NCBI RefSeq assembly: GCF_014805685.1
Contig: NC_060892.1
Coordinates: 26,563,560-26,627,559 of the forward strand
Source of the DNA: Silurus meridionalis
Taxonomy: Eukaryota; Chordata; Actinopteri; Siluriformes; Siluridae
Direction: 5' to 3'
DNA: 64,000 nt
Both the position numbers and the translations under genes were made by a program. The notes beneath the pieces are model-generated. The model did not search any database and was not told where the DNA came from. It saw only the letters and a list, made by a program, of their open reading frames with translations. The first letter of the stretch is position 1, and the number at the start of each line of letters is the position of its first letter. Below, in pieces: positions 48,901-62,432 of the stretch.

Positions 48901-49898
48901 TTAAAGAAGTGGTGCTTGAGAAGTAAACCGGAGTACCTTCAGCGGAATCAGTGTATGAAGAATCATCACAATGACTATCTTTGGCAGACATTGCGACTTT
49001 CCGCCCGGGACACATCTGATTGTTATTGTTCTGGAGCACCATGTACACCGGTAACTGCACAGATCTTCGAGTTTGAGTGTTAAGCACTTGGTTTGAGAGT
49101 GTAGATATTAAAGTGGGTCTGACTTTCTTAAAGCGTGAGGGCATGGCTGAATTAATGCACTCTTTAAGAATTTCAATGTCATCATCTGAGTTGCCTTCAC
49201 TGTACTGATCTTGGTCCACAGATGGTGGATAATCTGCAGGATTCCTCTTCCCAGAGTATTCAGGGTCTGTGTCTTGTTGATTTAACAAAGGAGTGAGTTT
49301 AAGTTCTACATCTTTTTGGACATAGTGCTCATGCAGAGGAAGGGCACTAAGGCTAGAAGCACAAGAGAAGTTCTCTAATGGTTTTTCAACAGTAAAGTAG
49401 ATCATTGTATCGAGGTCTTGTGGCAAGTTAAATCTTTCCTTCAAGTCTGCAATTTCCATGAACTTATGCAAGCCATTTTCCCACTGACCTCCGAGATTTT
49501 GCTGCTCTGGTCCACTTGCTTCAGCACAGCATGGAGTCTTACTGCGACTTGGTGGCATGGTTTGACCTGGACTGTCTGGAAGATCACTTGGACTCACTGT
49601 TCCACTTATCATTTCGCTACACGGATCACTTTGTATCGAACTGGCGATCGACGGCGACTCAAAGCTTCCCAGTGAACTTACGGAGCTACAACGACTCATC
49701 ACAAGCGGAGTCTCGTGAAGATAGTTATCAGAGGAACTGGATGGAGTCCTGTCCTCATGTACGACTGCTGATGCTTCCCTGAGAAATGTCTTTTCATGTC
49801 TCAATGGAATCTCAATAGGATCAGAAGTGCTGGAGGTGGGGCAAGTTTTCTGGTCAGTCATAAGCAGTTGACTATCACTGAGATCCTCTAGCGTTTCA

Positions 49899-49930
<32 letters not shown>

Positions 49931-51533
49931 CTTATTAATTATTTCACTTTCTTCCACCTCAATTATTTCAAGAGATGAGTCACTCTCTAAATCATTTTCA
50001 CTTTGTCCATCAAGGTCACCATCTCCAGAAGAAAGTGATGAAAGAGAGCTACAGCGTGAGAAGCAAATCGGTGTATTCTCCACTGAGTATTTCTGTGGTG
50101 TCTCTAATTGACCTATTGGGCTTCTTGAAGGACATATAGGAGAGAACTTGCTGATATTTTCTCCACTTGTTACAGTGGGGACCCAGGCTTGTTTTTTCAT
50201 TGGTTGCGATGCCTGAACATTGACAGCCCCAAACAGGGTGTTCTGGGGCAACGAAACATGCTGATAGGAAGGGGAGAGCTTAATGGTAGGCATACTGGCA
50301 TCAGAAGACACCCTGGTTGATACAGTTGCTGGTGTCGCTATGAGAGGTTCTTGGACTTTTTCTTCTTCTGTGCTGTGGTCAGGCAATTTTAAATCCTTTG
50401 CCATGTCAGAATCTCTCTCAGGAATCTCATTCTGACAAATTAATTTGGACAAAGTGGCACCACTGTTTAGCAGTTCCTTATGAGCCACATTCAGCTCAAG
50501 CTTATTCGGACGTCTTTGTTCTGCTAGCCTAATGGACCTTTGAATCTGACCATTACTACCGTAGCAGCCATCGCTGGTGCTTCCACTGTTAAGGCTGTCA
50601 TTGGATAAACTCGAATTCACTGTTTTTAGCCGTAACAGTGGATGAGCTTTGCTGAGATGCTCTTTATGTGAGAATGAATTATCAGACAGTGGGCAGGGAG
50701 AACACAGCTTAGCTCGAGCTTCATGGAGATCATCAGGCCCATAATTCCAATCTGCATAATGGTCCTCAGAACTGAGACTAAAGCTATCCTCCGAGGATGT
50801 GTGCATGGTAATATCTTCCACCAGCTTATCAATTTTAGCCACAGTGTTGGTGATCTTTTTTGCTAATTTGTCAGCTGCCATGGTCACTTCATCATCAGGA
50901 GGTTGCATCTTTTTAACCTCTGTGTGAAATGGCTCCATATCCCTCTCAGGTTCTCCTTCCCTCCTGCGTGGCTGATTCTGAAGAAAGTTAGAGTTATTCA
51001 GAAACATTGAGAGCATGGAAAACGTTCCTGTTTCGATGCTGCTTGAAACATTCGGTGCTTCATCATCATCAAAACATCCCGAATCTGAAGCATAGTCCTT
51101 GGCCAGGCTTTCGATGTGTCGCAGGGGTTTTTTAATGCTCATATGTCTAGGGCTTTGCTTCTCCATTGAATCAAATGTTTCTGCCAGGTGCTTTGCATCG
51201 AGCTCTGCCTCCAGTGCTTTCTGTTTCCTCATATAGAGGGAGGGCATGCAGGAACCTGGAGATATAACAGCAGTGTCTTTATATTTGAGTGGGCGGTTGG
51301 TGAGGAGGTTCCTCAGAGCAGCAGCACTTCCCATAGCTATCATCTTGTGCTTGGAATGAATGAGATTACGTAGCATGCTAACAGCTCCTAGGTCCCACAG
51401 TAGCTCCTGGTCCTTTGGGCTACGAGCAGACAGATTCCACAGGGTTCCACATGCATTGCTCACAATCGTTAAACTGTGTGAACGCAGGTGCTGTAACAGA
51501 GTCTGCAGGCAGTTGTTATCCCTGAGGATTTGT
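45929..51533 (-). other. apc2: apc2 giant terminal exon
   Basis: A single 5605-nt exon encodes residues about 651 to 2518. It starts inside the armadillo domain (ILRDNNCLQTLLQHL). Five 20-residue-type repeats are readable: VENTPICFSRCSSLSSL, LHETPLVMSRCSSVSSL, VEKPLENFSCASSLSAL, AEGTPVYFSSTTSLSDE and MEEAPPCYSLSSSLSSL. Two SAMP motifs occur, ECINSAMP near 49150 (residue about 1445) and KCITSAMP near 48025 (about 1820). An acidic run of glutamates lies near 49915. The last part is basic and Ser-rich, with VTPFNYIPSPM close to the end, matching the equivalent APC stretch. Confidence 0.93.
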
Positions 51534-54500
51534 CTGGTGAGCAGGAAAAGGCAGATATTAGTGGTGCAGTTGAAACATAAAAATCATTACCCCTACAAGA
51601 GTTCAGAGAGAGTTCTGAGAGAGTTCTGAGAGAGTTCAGAGTTGTACCTGTAATCATCCCGGGTGGCAATAAGACTGGAGACATTACGCAGGATTCCTCC
51701 ACCACTTTCAATGATTGCCAGGGAGTTGGTCTGACACTGGTAGGTAAGGGTACTGACCAGAAACCCTAGCGCACCTTCAACGGAGCAAATCGCCATCTTG
51801 TTTTCAGTGCTATGTGCTGATAAATTCCATAAAGCACTTAAAACACTTTTTAATGTGGATTCCTGGAAAGAGAAACGAAGCAGAAGCTGTAATACAGAAG
51901 CGCTGTGCAAACTCACTAACTGTAACTGCTTTATTTTACCTTTGTAGCCTGAAGTGAGCAGGTCATTAGCGCTGAAACACTGCCTACATCACGGAGGGCT
52001 CTCTTACTGGTGATATCAGCACGCCATGAAAGGTTCCTCAGAATACTCGAGACCACCTACAGTGAACAAAATACAGCAATGCTCTTGAGTCCAAATTAAT
52101 AAAACAACCTTCAAATAAAAAGTTAACTTAAAGTGGAGCACTTGGTTTACCTGGTGTAACTCCTCACTATCAGATGCCAGCTGAGCAACAATGGCCTGAA
52201 GACAGCTTTTCTTGGAACAAAGTGTGGCCTGAAATTCAATAAAACACACAATGTCAATATTAAACATCATAATACTATTTTGCTCTACACTGAATTTCTG
52301 TACTTCTTCTAATTGACCTTATTTACAACATCTCCATATGTGAGGTTGGTGAGTGCCATCCCAGCATATCTTCTCAGGGCCATATTCATCGGCTCGTTTT
52401 GCATCCCGTACAGTTCCTGCTCCAACTGCAGAAGCTCTGCAATAGCCTGAAGTCCACCTGAAACAGACAGACAGATTTATCATGAACATTTCTGCAGAGC
52501 TCAGCAGCTCTGTGTTTCAAAAACACAAATCCAACAACATGAGGGTTAAATATATAGTGATAAATGTATATTTATTTATAAACTGAAATGAATAAATATT
52601 GTAAGATGTTAAAATCTACATGATAAAATATTGTAGTTACCAAGTTCATTCATGGCCCTTCGATAGTCCTCCTCAAAGGAAAGCTTCATTATGGCACAAA
52701 TTACCTGGCAAATCTGAGGTTCGAGGGGCTCTGGAATATCTGCGTACCCCAAATAAAGACATGCTTTGATCAGCACAACAGTTAGTAAACATCATGACTA
52801 CATCTGGTTTGTTTTATAACCTGTACTCACCTGCTGTCTTTGTACCACTAGGAGACGCGGTTCCTACATGGTTCTCAATCCAATCCCAGCCATTCTCACA
52901 GTGTGAGCGTATCTGCTCCAGTACATGCAGAACCCTCATCTCACGCCGTGCTTGGCCCTCATCAGGCTGAGAGTACACAATGTTGTGTAGAGCAGCACTC
53001 GCCCGCGATCGAGCCTCTCGGCTGCAGCCTGTGGCGTCAGGAGTCTTTCCAGTACTTACATCATGCAGTATTTGAACAAGCAACGGGACACAGCCAGACT
53101 TGCGCATGGCAATGCAGCTTTCCTGTGAGCTGGACATGGCTAATAAGACACGTGACATCTCTTCTCGATCTCTAGAGGCTAGCATTGACAGCAGCCAGAA
53201 CATCATCTCCACCTACAATGTGCAGAAAAGTATCTTCAGTGCTACAATGCTGTATTCTGCCTGATGGATCTGTAGAAATAAAACTGTTATAATAGATCTA
53301 TATTTAGAACTAATACAGTATTATAGGTGTCATACTTTGTTCCCGGCTTCTCCGGGTGCCTCCATGGTGCTATTGCTTGCTCCATTTTCCACTTCAGGCC
53401 CCGATGCTTTGGGAAGGCTGTCGACATTCTGCAAGAAAGAACGAAACGTCACACATGCATTAGTTACAAGTAATTAATACCTGTGCAAATCCTGGTTTAA
53501 TGTAGAAGATACAAAACACTAAAATACAAAATAAAACAATCCATTGAATTCTGCAGCTACAAAAGCTCTCAACTGTAAAATTTGCATTTGGCAACCAGGG
53601 CAAGTCTACCCTTACATCCTCAAGCCAATCACCATGGCAACCTTTCACGTGCATGGGATGGGGAGGCACGTGATCTTTTGAGGTCTATCCAGACTAATCT
53701 GCATTCTGCACTAAATATCCCGAATGGAAGCAGGTTTCTGGGTGATGTTGGTAAGGAAATGAAGTATGCATGCTATTAGGGAGTGATGAGAAGATGCTTT
53801 GTGTGATAGAGATATTTCTTAATAGAGTAATTAGTCTGTTTTTATATACAACTACATATTTATATTAAGGTGTATCAACAGTAATAATAAAGATATTTTT
53901 TAAACCAGATAATAGACTCTGAGATTTAATAGAAAAAGAATGCATTTCTAAATCAGTACTTTCATTAATGAATGTATGAATGAATTATTTCTGAACGGTT
54001 GATGGTTTTTCTGAGCTCTTTTTTGATTTTGTGTATGTGTAATATCCTGATCAGGGTCATGGTGGATTATGGGAACACAGGGCACCAAAACACACAAACT
54101 AACCCTGTATTTGTTTTGCTCTTTAACAGAAGATTCTGCATGTGTATGAAAGATTTCACTCCATTATAAAAATAGTGTTTTCAGTATAATTTACAGCCAG
54201 ATGTTGAGTGATTATATGATACAGCTGCTGAGGTGTTCTATCTTACTTGATTCTCTGACTGGCCAACCTTCTCCTGTGGACAGCGTGAGCCCTGTGCCTC
54301 CTGTAACTCCATATCCAACTGCTCCAGACGAGTCACACGGATCTGCAGGAGTGTAAATACCTTTTATAAAGTATACTGAAACACTAAACATGTTTTATAC
54401 ATATTGTGATTTATATTAAGTTAATAAACAGTGATTTAATGGTAATGAGCTTCTTCAACTCGACTACATTTAAAAGACTAAAAATACAGAAGGACATTTA

Positions 54501-56027
54501 GCACTTTTAGACCTCATTGTCAATTACAGAAATATATCTTGAAATTTTACTCACCTGTGTCCTCTGGACCATTTCATCACTTGTCCCAAAACGTTCCTCC
54601 ATGACTGAGCGCAGTTGCTGGACCTCAAATTCTAACTGCTGGCGAATGAGATCCATTTGTATGGAGAACTGAGACCAAGAAATATAATTGATGTTACAAT
54701 ATACGCACATCTGTACACACTGTATATCCATGCAATCTGTCTAACTATCATTTAATTTAATGCTGGAAAGTTTCATTTCATCAAAACACAGACTGAGATA
54801 AACATATCCATGGAATCTATGATGTAGAACATATCTGGAACTCTTACTGTGTCGATTCGAGGTAGTTCTGCCAGTCTCTGTGAAAGCTTCTGCAGCTGAG
54901 AATAATACAAACGCCGCTCTTTCTCCTCTTTCTCAATTTCATTCAGCAGCATGATCCTATTACAAAAAAAAACCAGTAAATAAATAAACAAACAGGTGTA
55001 CAGGTGATTTCTTCCATATCAGAAAAAGGTGGATAAAATAGTTATTCTGGATCATCAACTGATTTGTCCTGAGACATGCAATGGGGAGTAAAACACACGT
55101 CTAATTACAGTGTAAATATGTAGATTGTGTCGCTCCAATATAAAAAAGAGAGAATGATAGTAAAATGATGAAGATACAGGACTTTATGAATAACTATACA
55201 TCACACAATAACTACACAACACTGACTACACACTATAAGAGAAACGTGTGTATGCACATATACATTATTATCACTGGTGTATAAATGAAGATGTTTTCAG
55301 GAGGTTATTGTGTTTATTAAGTGTTACTGTGTCACCTCTCTTTGCGGAGCTCCTCCAGATGTTGGGCAGTGACCCGGCCCTCTCCTGCCACAGCTGGGTG
55401 AAGGTGTGTGGGGTGGATGGCTGTGCCCTCACCAGACACTGAGGAACACTGGCGAGATGAGGAGCACAATGAGCTCCGTGGTTTGCTCATGCTGGATGAT
55501 GGTATTCTGTCCTCCCCGTCATTCACTTGGTTGCTGCTGGTCTCTGAGAATCCACGCAGGTTATGAGGCTGGTACTTGAGCTCATAATAGCTGGTCAGGT
55601 CCATATGCAGCTCTGTGAACAGATTTCAAACAAAAAAATAATTTTCTAATGAATCCTGTTATGGCTCTGGTTCTGTTCTGGATCTCTGTTCTAAAGTCAT
55701 ACTGTAAAAAGTGTAGTATATTGTTGTAATAATAAACACAATATCAATGTCAGAAACTGAATAAAGACATTATATAAGATGAACTTTTCTGCTACCTTTC
55801 AGCTGGTCATATACATCCGCTCTCCCTGACGAGGCCAGAGTGCAGGCTTCCTGGTCCAGCTTCCCTTGGAGATGCTTCAAAACCTCCTACAATGGCAAGA
55901 AAGATGCTCTGTTTTTAGCTACATCCATATAAAAAGCTCGGCTGTGGTCTAAGATTCTCTTCTGATCATCAAAAAAGGGAAAATAATGAAAATGCCATTG
56001 AACAGTGTACTTTCTTCTTTTGTAACC

Positions 56028-56090
<63 letters not shown>

Positions 56091-58642
56091 TATTCACTCT
56101 TCCTGCTTCATCTACAGACTGAATCAACTGACCTTCAGGATAAAAGCTTAGCAGGGATTATCCAGCTGTGCTCAGCATCTGGGCACGTGCCACAGAAAGA
56201 ATCATGGGATTGGAAGCCAAAGCAAAATATCATGTACACCCATTAAAGTGGTATATTTTCATTTAAAGTTCATTATTAAAGGTTTACTAAATGACGTGTT
56301 AAAATAGAAGTAAATAAAGTATTAAAAAAATTCAAGTTTCAAGTTCAAGATCAAGTTTATTTCTATAGAACTTTTCCCATTGGACATTGTCTCAAAGCAG
56401 CTTTACAGAATGTGATAATTGTTCTATAATTATTACATTCTGTAAAGCTGCTGTGGTGAAGGAAATACTCCCTTAGATGTTATGAGGAAGAAACCTTGAA
56501 AGAAACCAGACTCAAAAGCAGAACCTCGTCCTCATCTGGGTGACACCAAAAGTGTGATTATAAATACTAAAAACAAAACATTAAACCAGAGAGAGAGAGA
56601 ACATGAGCACCGAAATGAGTGTGTTTTAGAGGAAACAATCAAAATAAAAAATATGAATATTTAGGGTGAAGGGTTTAGGGGTAGAGATCAGGGGTAGGTG
56701 GAGGTGGAAGGACAGGGTGTAGGGTGTAGGGTGTAGGGTTTAGGGTGTAGGGTTTAGGTTGTAGGGTATAGGTTTTAGGGTGTAGGGTTTAGGGTGTAGG
56801 GTTTAGGGTGTAGGGTTTAGGTTGTAGGGTTTAGGTTGTAGGGTGTAGGGTTTAGGTTGTAGGGTTTAGGTTGTAGGGTTTAGGTTGTAGGGTGTAGGGT
56901 TTAGGTTGTAGGGTTTAGGGTGTAGGGTTTAGGTTGTAGGGTGTAGGGTTTAGGTTGTAGGGTGTAGGGTTTAGGTTGTAGGGTTTAGGTTGTAGGGTGT
57001 AGGGTGTAGGGTTTAGGTTGTAGGGTTTAGGGTGTAGGGCTTAGGTTGTAGGGTGTAGGGTTTAAGTCCCTAACCCGAGAATGTGTGTGTATGAGCCTGA
57101 GCAGTTATAAATTATGTTTTGTTGAACTTCCTCCTGGGTGAAGTGAGAATTGTGCTCAGTATTCTGAGGTTTCTGATGTTCTGTGCTTGAGATTGATTAT
57201 TTATCTAGGGGACTTTGTGCACTTTGTGGTTGTAAGTCTGCATTTTATACGGAACTTCTCGTCATTTTGTCTTTAACATCCTGTGAACATGTGTTTTACA
57301 CTCACTTTTAGTAAGATCTCAATACTGAGTGAACTGGAGCTCTGGGTTTGGAATCATAATGAGCCCTTTAGTTCTATTTTATTGCAGAGAATTTACGTCT
57401 CGCTGCTCAGCTCGTCTCAGCTCGTCTCGGCTCGGCTCAGACCGAGAGGCTGAATGGGATAAACAGGATCCACCTGATTAATGCTTTGGAGTCGACGGTT
57501 TAATGGATTTCTGAACACTGACTCAGGAGCGATTTACACACCGAGCGAAGCTGCTGTAATTCGTGTGTGATGCGACGTGATGTTTTTACTAAAACAGAAC
57601 CAGGACACAGTTATTATACCATTCAGTGTGAACATGTTCAGAAACATCACATTCTGACTGGAGAGAAACAAAACCATTACCTGAACAGAGAAACAAAACT
57701 ACAACGACAAGCATGGAGAGAAAAGCCTGAGGTGCACGTGAGTCTTTATATAATGGCTAATGAGCTGTGAATTGTTATTCAGGTGTGCAATCATGTGACA
57801 TGGTTAGAGAGGAGCAGTGGCTGATGGGAAATGCAGTTCAAGTCCATAATTCTGATAATATAATATAATATAATAATGAAATCTAAACACACAAAGCACT
57901 TATAATTTAAATATGTAAAGTAAAGAGTCATTTGGAATGAATGATTAAACTGAAGCAGGGTCACTGAGTGATTTCTAAACACAGTATGATGGAGTAGGAC
58001 ATAATGGTATGTAAACTGGAAGCAGGACTCTTACTGGAATCCAGCAAAATCCCAAACCAATACCACAAGATAAGCAGGATGGTCTAAATGCTGTAAACAC
58101 GCATCCTAATCTGTACAGTAGAGGAACATGTGGATGTGAGTTCTGAGTTAAAGCTTTTTCTGTGTTCAGGTTCTGAAAGCTGGTTGTGACCCATTAGTGT
58201 CTTCTGATATGTTTTAGAAAGTAGGTCACTGCTGAAGCAGACAGAGCTGATGGTGACCTTCTGCTTGTTACTAAGCTCTGAACGGGAAACATTTAGTGCT
58301 ACAGAAATCTGTTCTTCCATCTTGCACTGTTGCAGAGGCTTTACAGTTGTACTTTTATATATTTTGGGGGTTTATATAAATATTATATCTGTATCTGTAT
58401 CTGTGTATATATATTTACACCCTTATACAGAGTCAAGGAAAGTGATTTAAGACTGTGAATATACCTGGGGAAAACCCCAATAAATGATTGTTGATGCTCA
58501 CCTTCATGTCAGAAGTCTCATTTTCCAGCTTGGACAAGTGGTGTGAGTTGTCCTCCAGCTCGCGGCGCAGGTGCGAGTTCTCCTTGCGGAGATCCTCCAC
58601 CTGCCGCACCAGCTGGTCATACGAGGCCACTGAGTTGGACAT
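45929..58642 (-). CDS. apc2: Adenomatous polyposis coli protein 2
   Basis: Fourteen coding exons on the minus strand: 58502-58642, 55796-55886, 55336-55612, 54848-54956, 54555-54668, 54247-54342, 53336-53428, 52831-53212, 52641-52739, 52318-52457, 52151-52228, 51940-52056, 51648-51862 and 45929-51533. Total 7557 nt, 2518 residues (human APC2 2303). The N-terminal coiled coil (YDQLVRQVEDLRKENSHLRR) mediates dimerisation. Armadillo repeats span roughly residues 300-730. The last exon holds 20-residue beta-catenin repeats and two SAMP axin-binding motifs. It is a scaffold of the beta-catenin destruction complex and a cytoskeletal regulator. APC2 rather than APC is shown by the N-terminus (MSNSVASYDQLVRQ), by YQCQTNSLAIIESGG and by the end SGEKLEP without a PDZ ligand. 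A 5' acceptor at 58661 implies non-coding leader exons further right. Confidence 0.96.
51598..51644. repeat. Short 16-bp tandem repeat in apc2 intron
   Basis: Three to four GAGAGTTCTGAGA units lie within a few bases of the donor of the penultimate apc2 exon (exon edge 51648). Confidence 0.7.
53429..54246 (-). other. apc2: apc2 intron
   Basis: Intron of 818 bases. No recognised repeat or exon. Confidence 0.6.
56032..56090. repeat. GT dinucleotide microsatellite
   Basis: Long pure GT run in apc2 intron 1. Confidence 0.95.
56330..56580 (-). mobile_element. L2-type LINE 3'-end fragment
   Basis: AACTTTTCCCATTGGACATT followed by GTCTCAAAGCAGCTTTACA, and later GAGGAAGAAACCTTGAAAGA, match the antisense 3' end of the L2 element at 35928. 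Only the tail is present, in apc2 intron 1. Confidence 0.75.
56655..57065. repeat. Telomere-like heptamer minisatellite
   Basis: Tandem seven-base words alternate mainly between TTTAGGG, TTTAGGT and TGTAGGG for about 400 bases in apc2 intron 1. TTTAGGG differs from the vertebrate telomere TTAGGG by one T. The array is degenerate and on one strand only. Confidence 0.9.
57066..58501 (-). other. apc2: Remainder of apc2 intron 1
   Basis: Intron sequence without recognised exons. A frame at 58084-58320 has no family resemblance. Confidence 0.5.
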
Positions 58643-58660
58643 AATCACAAAATGGAGTTC

Positions 58661-59070
58661 CTGTAACACATTTAAGGCTGGTGTTAACTACTAAAATAAA
58701 CCATCACAAAAAACTCTCTGTTTGAGCTGAAAGGTTTGTTTTCCTCATGTTTTCACCGGATTCTATTCAGACATCAAACCACAGATACGTCCAAGATGAT
58801 GATGATGATGATGATGATGATCATATTACAGCAGGTGATGATTTTATTCACAGCATATTTAAATAATGGGCCTATACTACTATTAAACTACTCACAGTTT
58901 CAAACAACAGTGCAGAGAGCTTTTCAGAAATCCAGATAATAACTGAGACCCCACAGCACCCTGAGAACCATGTGAGGAACCCATGCTCTTCTGACTGATG
59001 TCCCATACTGAGATTATAAATCATTATAATATGTAATAAATGTTTACTGTATGTAATATACTGTATATAA
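58661..59070 (-). other. apc2: Region 5' of the first apc2 coding exon
   Basis: The minus strand has an acceptor, TGTTACAG at about 58661-58668, directly before the exon with the apc2 start codon, so this is an intron leading to unseen 5' non-coding exons. A GAT trinucleotide run is at 58796-58822. Confidence 0.5.
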
Positions 59071-59071
59071 C

Positions 59072-59104
<33 letters not shown>

Positions 59105-59128
59105 GGATGGATAGATAGATAGATAGAT

Positions 59129-59202
<74 letters not shown>

Positions 59203-59203
59203 A
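59071..59203. repeat. GATA tetranucleotide microsatellite
   Basis: About 30 GATA units with a few GATG interruptions. Confidence 0.97.
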
Positions 59204-60233
59204 CTTATACTATATATATTTGTTTCTATAACACATTACAGTACATTACATGAATGCTGTAAAAGTAATGTATTTCTCTACTCTACTGATGATCATTTCT
59301 CACCTCTCGATTATAAAGTCAGTGAGGGATTATTTTGATTATTTTTGATACTGAAATAAAGTTGAAACAGGATCAAATGTTTTTGTTCTTTAGTCTTTTC
59401 ATCTCTGTAGTCGTAAAGCAGAGCCTGTGCACAAGATCACAGGACACTGATTAATACATTCCTCACATCCATTCCCTGTTTTTCTGTTTCTATTATTCTC
59501 TGTGTTATAGTAGCGCATGCTCTCTTCTCCATCAATCGGGCTTTGTTGTGGGGTGCGTGGGGGAGGTGAATCTTCAGCCTTATACATCGAGGAGATTTCT
59601 GTTAAGACTTAAATCATCCAGGGGAAGCGTCTACAACAATACAGCACCAGAGAGGATATAATACGAATCTGGTGTTCAGAGCACAGTCAACTTTCATATT
59701 TACTGCACTGTAGTGTGTCATGTGTGTAAATAAAACATTTCTACATTCTTATACTCTCATTTAAAATATTAAATCCTTTCATTCAGATTATGAAAATAGT
59801 ACAATCTTTATATTCTGGCATGTTTTTTTTATCATAACTAGTGCTCTAGTGTTTCTCAGGATCTCACCTCCGCTTACCCGTCACCCAACATCACCCAGAA
59901 CCGGACCTCTTTAAGGACAAGCTCATTATGTAAAGGCAATTCATGACTAGGAATCGATGAGCAGCTCAGACATGCTGATCAATACTACATTCCTGATGAA
60001 GTGAATGGAAAGCTGGAGGCTTTGTTTCCCATCACATGCTCTCACTTCATGTTCTAAACAGATTCCAGTAATTTGGACACAATCACCAGCTCACAGTGTG
60101 AAATAATCAGAGCAGAGCAGAGCAGAGCAGAGCAGATGAGATTCAACATGGTCATAAAGTCATAAAGTCCACCAAGGCGTTCGGTATTTCATGGCAAAGT
60201 TACACAGTAATGGAAAGATGAAATAAAAGCACA

Positions 60234-60267
<34 letters not shown>

Positions 60268-62300
60268 TGATTCATACAGCAGATTGATGAGGAAGTGACA
60301 CATGGAACACTCTATAGGGATTTAAACACAGCTGCTTCCTTTTCTCTGATCAAAAAGACTGAATTTGTGACTGCCTGTGCCTTTCCTCATTCTGCATCTT
60401 AATTAGCTCTTGGCTGAATTTCTTTAATGCCACACCACCCAGAGTGGAACTGAGGCTTTCACTCGCGCCTTGCGCTTTCTTCTCTGCTGCTCTTCCGACT
60501 GCGCTTTATCTACGCCAGAGCTGGCGGAATATTCTATCCCAGGATCTTGTCCCTTAGGAGAAATAATTCAGATGAAGCCCGGTGCTGGTGAGCTGCCAAT
60601 GAGGTGTTGCCATTCACAGCGTTTCCATAGCAACACCAAATCCTTGCTCTGATTTGCCAAAAAAAAGGCAGCTGATAGAGTTCTCCAGATTCTTGAGTGA
60701 CGCCGATGAGGCGTTGTGTAAACTACATTTAGTAAAACAACATCTATTCCATTCTATAATTTCTATTATACACTTGCACGGATGTGAAATGACCAACAGT
60801 GAGAGCAGTTTATTTATTTATATTTTAATAAAAGTGGTCAAACAGAAATGCGTGCCGCAGTAATCGTGCGTTAATAAAAATGATATTTTTTGGTCTAGTA
60901 TGTGGCATTAATGGGGTATAAAGAGCAATAAATGGAATAGAAAAACATTTAAACAATAGTAATCGTTATGGTTTAGAGTCAGCTGTGTTCAGACGGGGCT
61001 ACAGAGGGTACAGGAGAGCATGCTATCATCATGTGTATTACACTTTATTCAGTGATTGAATCCTGACACAGAACAAGCATTTCTCACGTGCCAAAGCAGG
61101 AAACGTTTCTCACATGCCAAAGCAGGAATGAAATAATAAGTGAGCGGTGTGATGAAGTTAAAGGCTGAATTCCTGAAATCGGCTGTTTAACGAGGCCACA
61201 AGCAGCAGGAGGGAGAACAAAGAAGATGGAGTGGAGGATGATCCCTCTATCGCCCCCTCCCTTCCTCTCTCCCTCCATCCCTCCTTTTTACTCCGAGACC
61301 GTCTGGTTACCAAGGAAACAGCTCCTATGATGGGCGACGGCAAGCCTGAGCATTTCTATTCAAACAGCTTTAACACCAACAGCAGCACTCGCACGAGAAA
61401 AGTCTCGAAGTTAAAGCAATAATTATTTTCGATTCTGCTCAGTACTGTGAATAATAATTAACTAATAAAATATTTGTATATCATTTTTTTGGCATATTTT
61501 ATATGATTTTGGCTGATCTTAAAGAAATCCACTATAATCATATAAATAAATAAATAAATAAATCTTTACCATGTGTTTTGTTGCTCTTTATTTGAGCACA
61601 TCACTTCCACAAATCTGTCCTTATTGCTCCAGTATTTAAAATAATGCGTCATAAATATATTTAAAAATAAAAGGAAAATAAAAGGACACTACCTCTGGCT
61701 TGGGCGAGATCAGACACTGACTGTCAGACTGTGAATCAGTGAACACAGCACTGTGAGACTGTGAGGATTCTCTGGATGGAATGTTTCTGTCTCTGATATG
61801 AACCTTTATGGTATAAGATTTGCTTGTCGAGAGGTGACTAGAGACTGTATTTTCTTCTGAAGTTTGGTGATGGTCATTTAATTATTCAGTGATGCAAGAT
61901 CCACAGCTATGAGTCATCAAAACTTTATTTCCACTGCATGTGGACAAATGAAACACAACGGTTTGCTCATTAAATATACAGGACTGTGTACGTAATCATT
62001 ACCAGTTCTGAAAAAAACATATATAAAGAGTTTAGCTTTAACTCTAAAACCTTGAGCTGGAAGTCTGGCTTTACATTAAGGTCTATTGTGTAGGGGTTTC
62101 TGAATATTAAGGAGACAGTGAGATGTGGTTTCTTAGAAACAGAGGAGGAAAGGGGCAGATTGGAATTACACTAGAAACAACTCATTATATTATACTTATT
62201 ATATTATCAACAGCATTATATTTCCCTTAAAATACATTTATAAACTCTATTCCCAAATATATTCCTCTTCTGAACCTCAACTCTGATTTAAAACATTAAA
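59204..62300. other. Unassigned region upstream of apc2
   Basis: No gene could be supported. Contents seen: GT microsatellite at 60236-60265, GAGCA pentamers at 60112-60134, and a C/T-rich stretch at 61250-61290. It may be apc2 leader introns or intergenic DNA. Confidence 0.5.
60236..60266. repeat. GT dinucleotide microsatellite
   Basis: Pure GT run. Confidence 0.95.
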
Positions 62301-62310
62301 AACATTAAAG

Positions 62311-62432
62311 AAATCCGAGAAATCCGAGTTAGCATTAGAAATCCGAGTCAGCATTAGAAATCCGAGTCAGCATTAGAAATCCGAGTCAGCATTAGAAATC
62401 CGAGTCATTATTAGAAATCCGAGTCAGCATTA
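62311..62432. repeat. 20-bp tandem repeat
   Basis: About six copies of a unit reading AAATCCGAGTCAGCATTAG. The outermost copies carry small changes. Confidence 0.9.

Noticed and set aside
56655..57065. True interstitial telomere (TTAGGG) tract
   Set aside because: The period is seven, not six, and TGTAGGG words are as common as TTTAGGG; called telomere-like only.
59399..59587. 62-residue minus-strand frame with MYKAEDSPPPRTPQQSP
   Set aside because: Considered as an upstream apc2 exon. No convincing donor leading to the 58661 acceptor in frame, and no resemblance to a known APC2 N-terminus; left unassigned.
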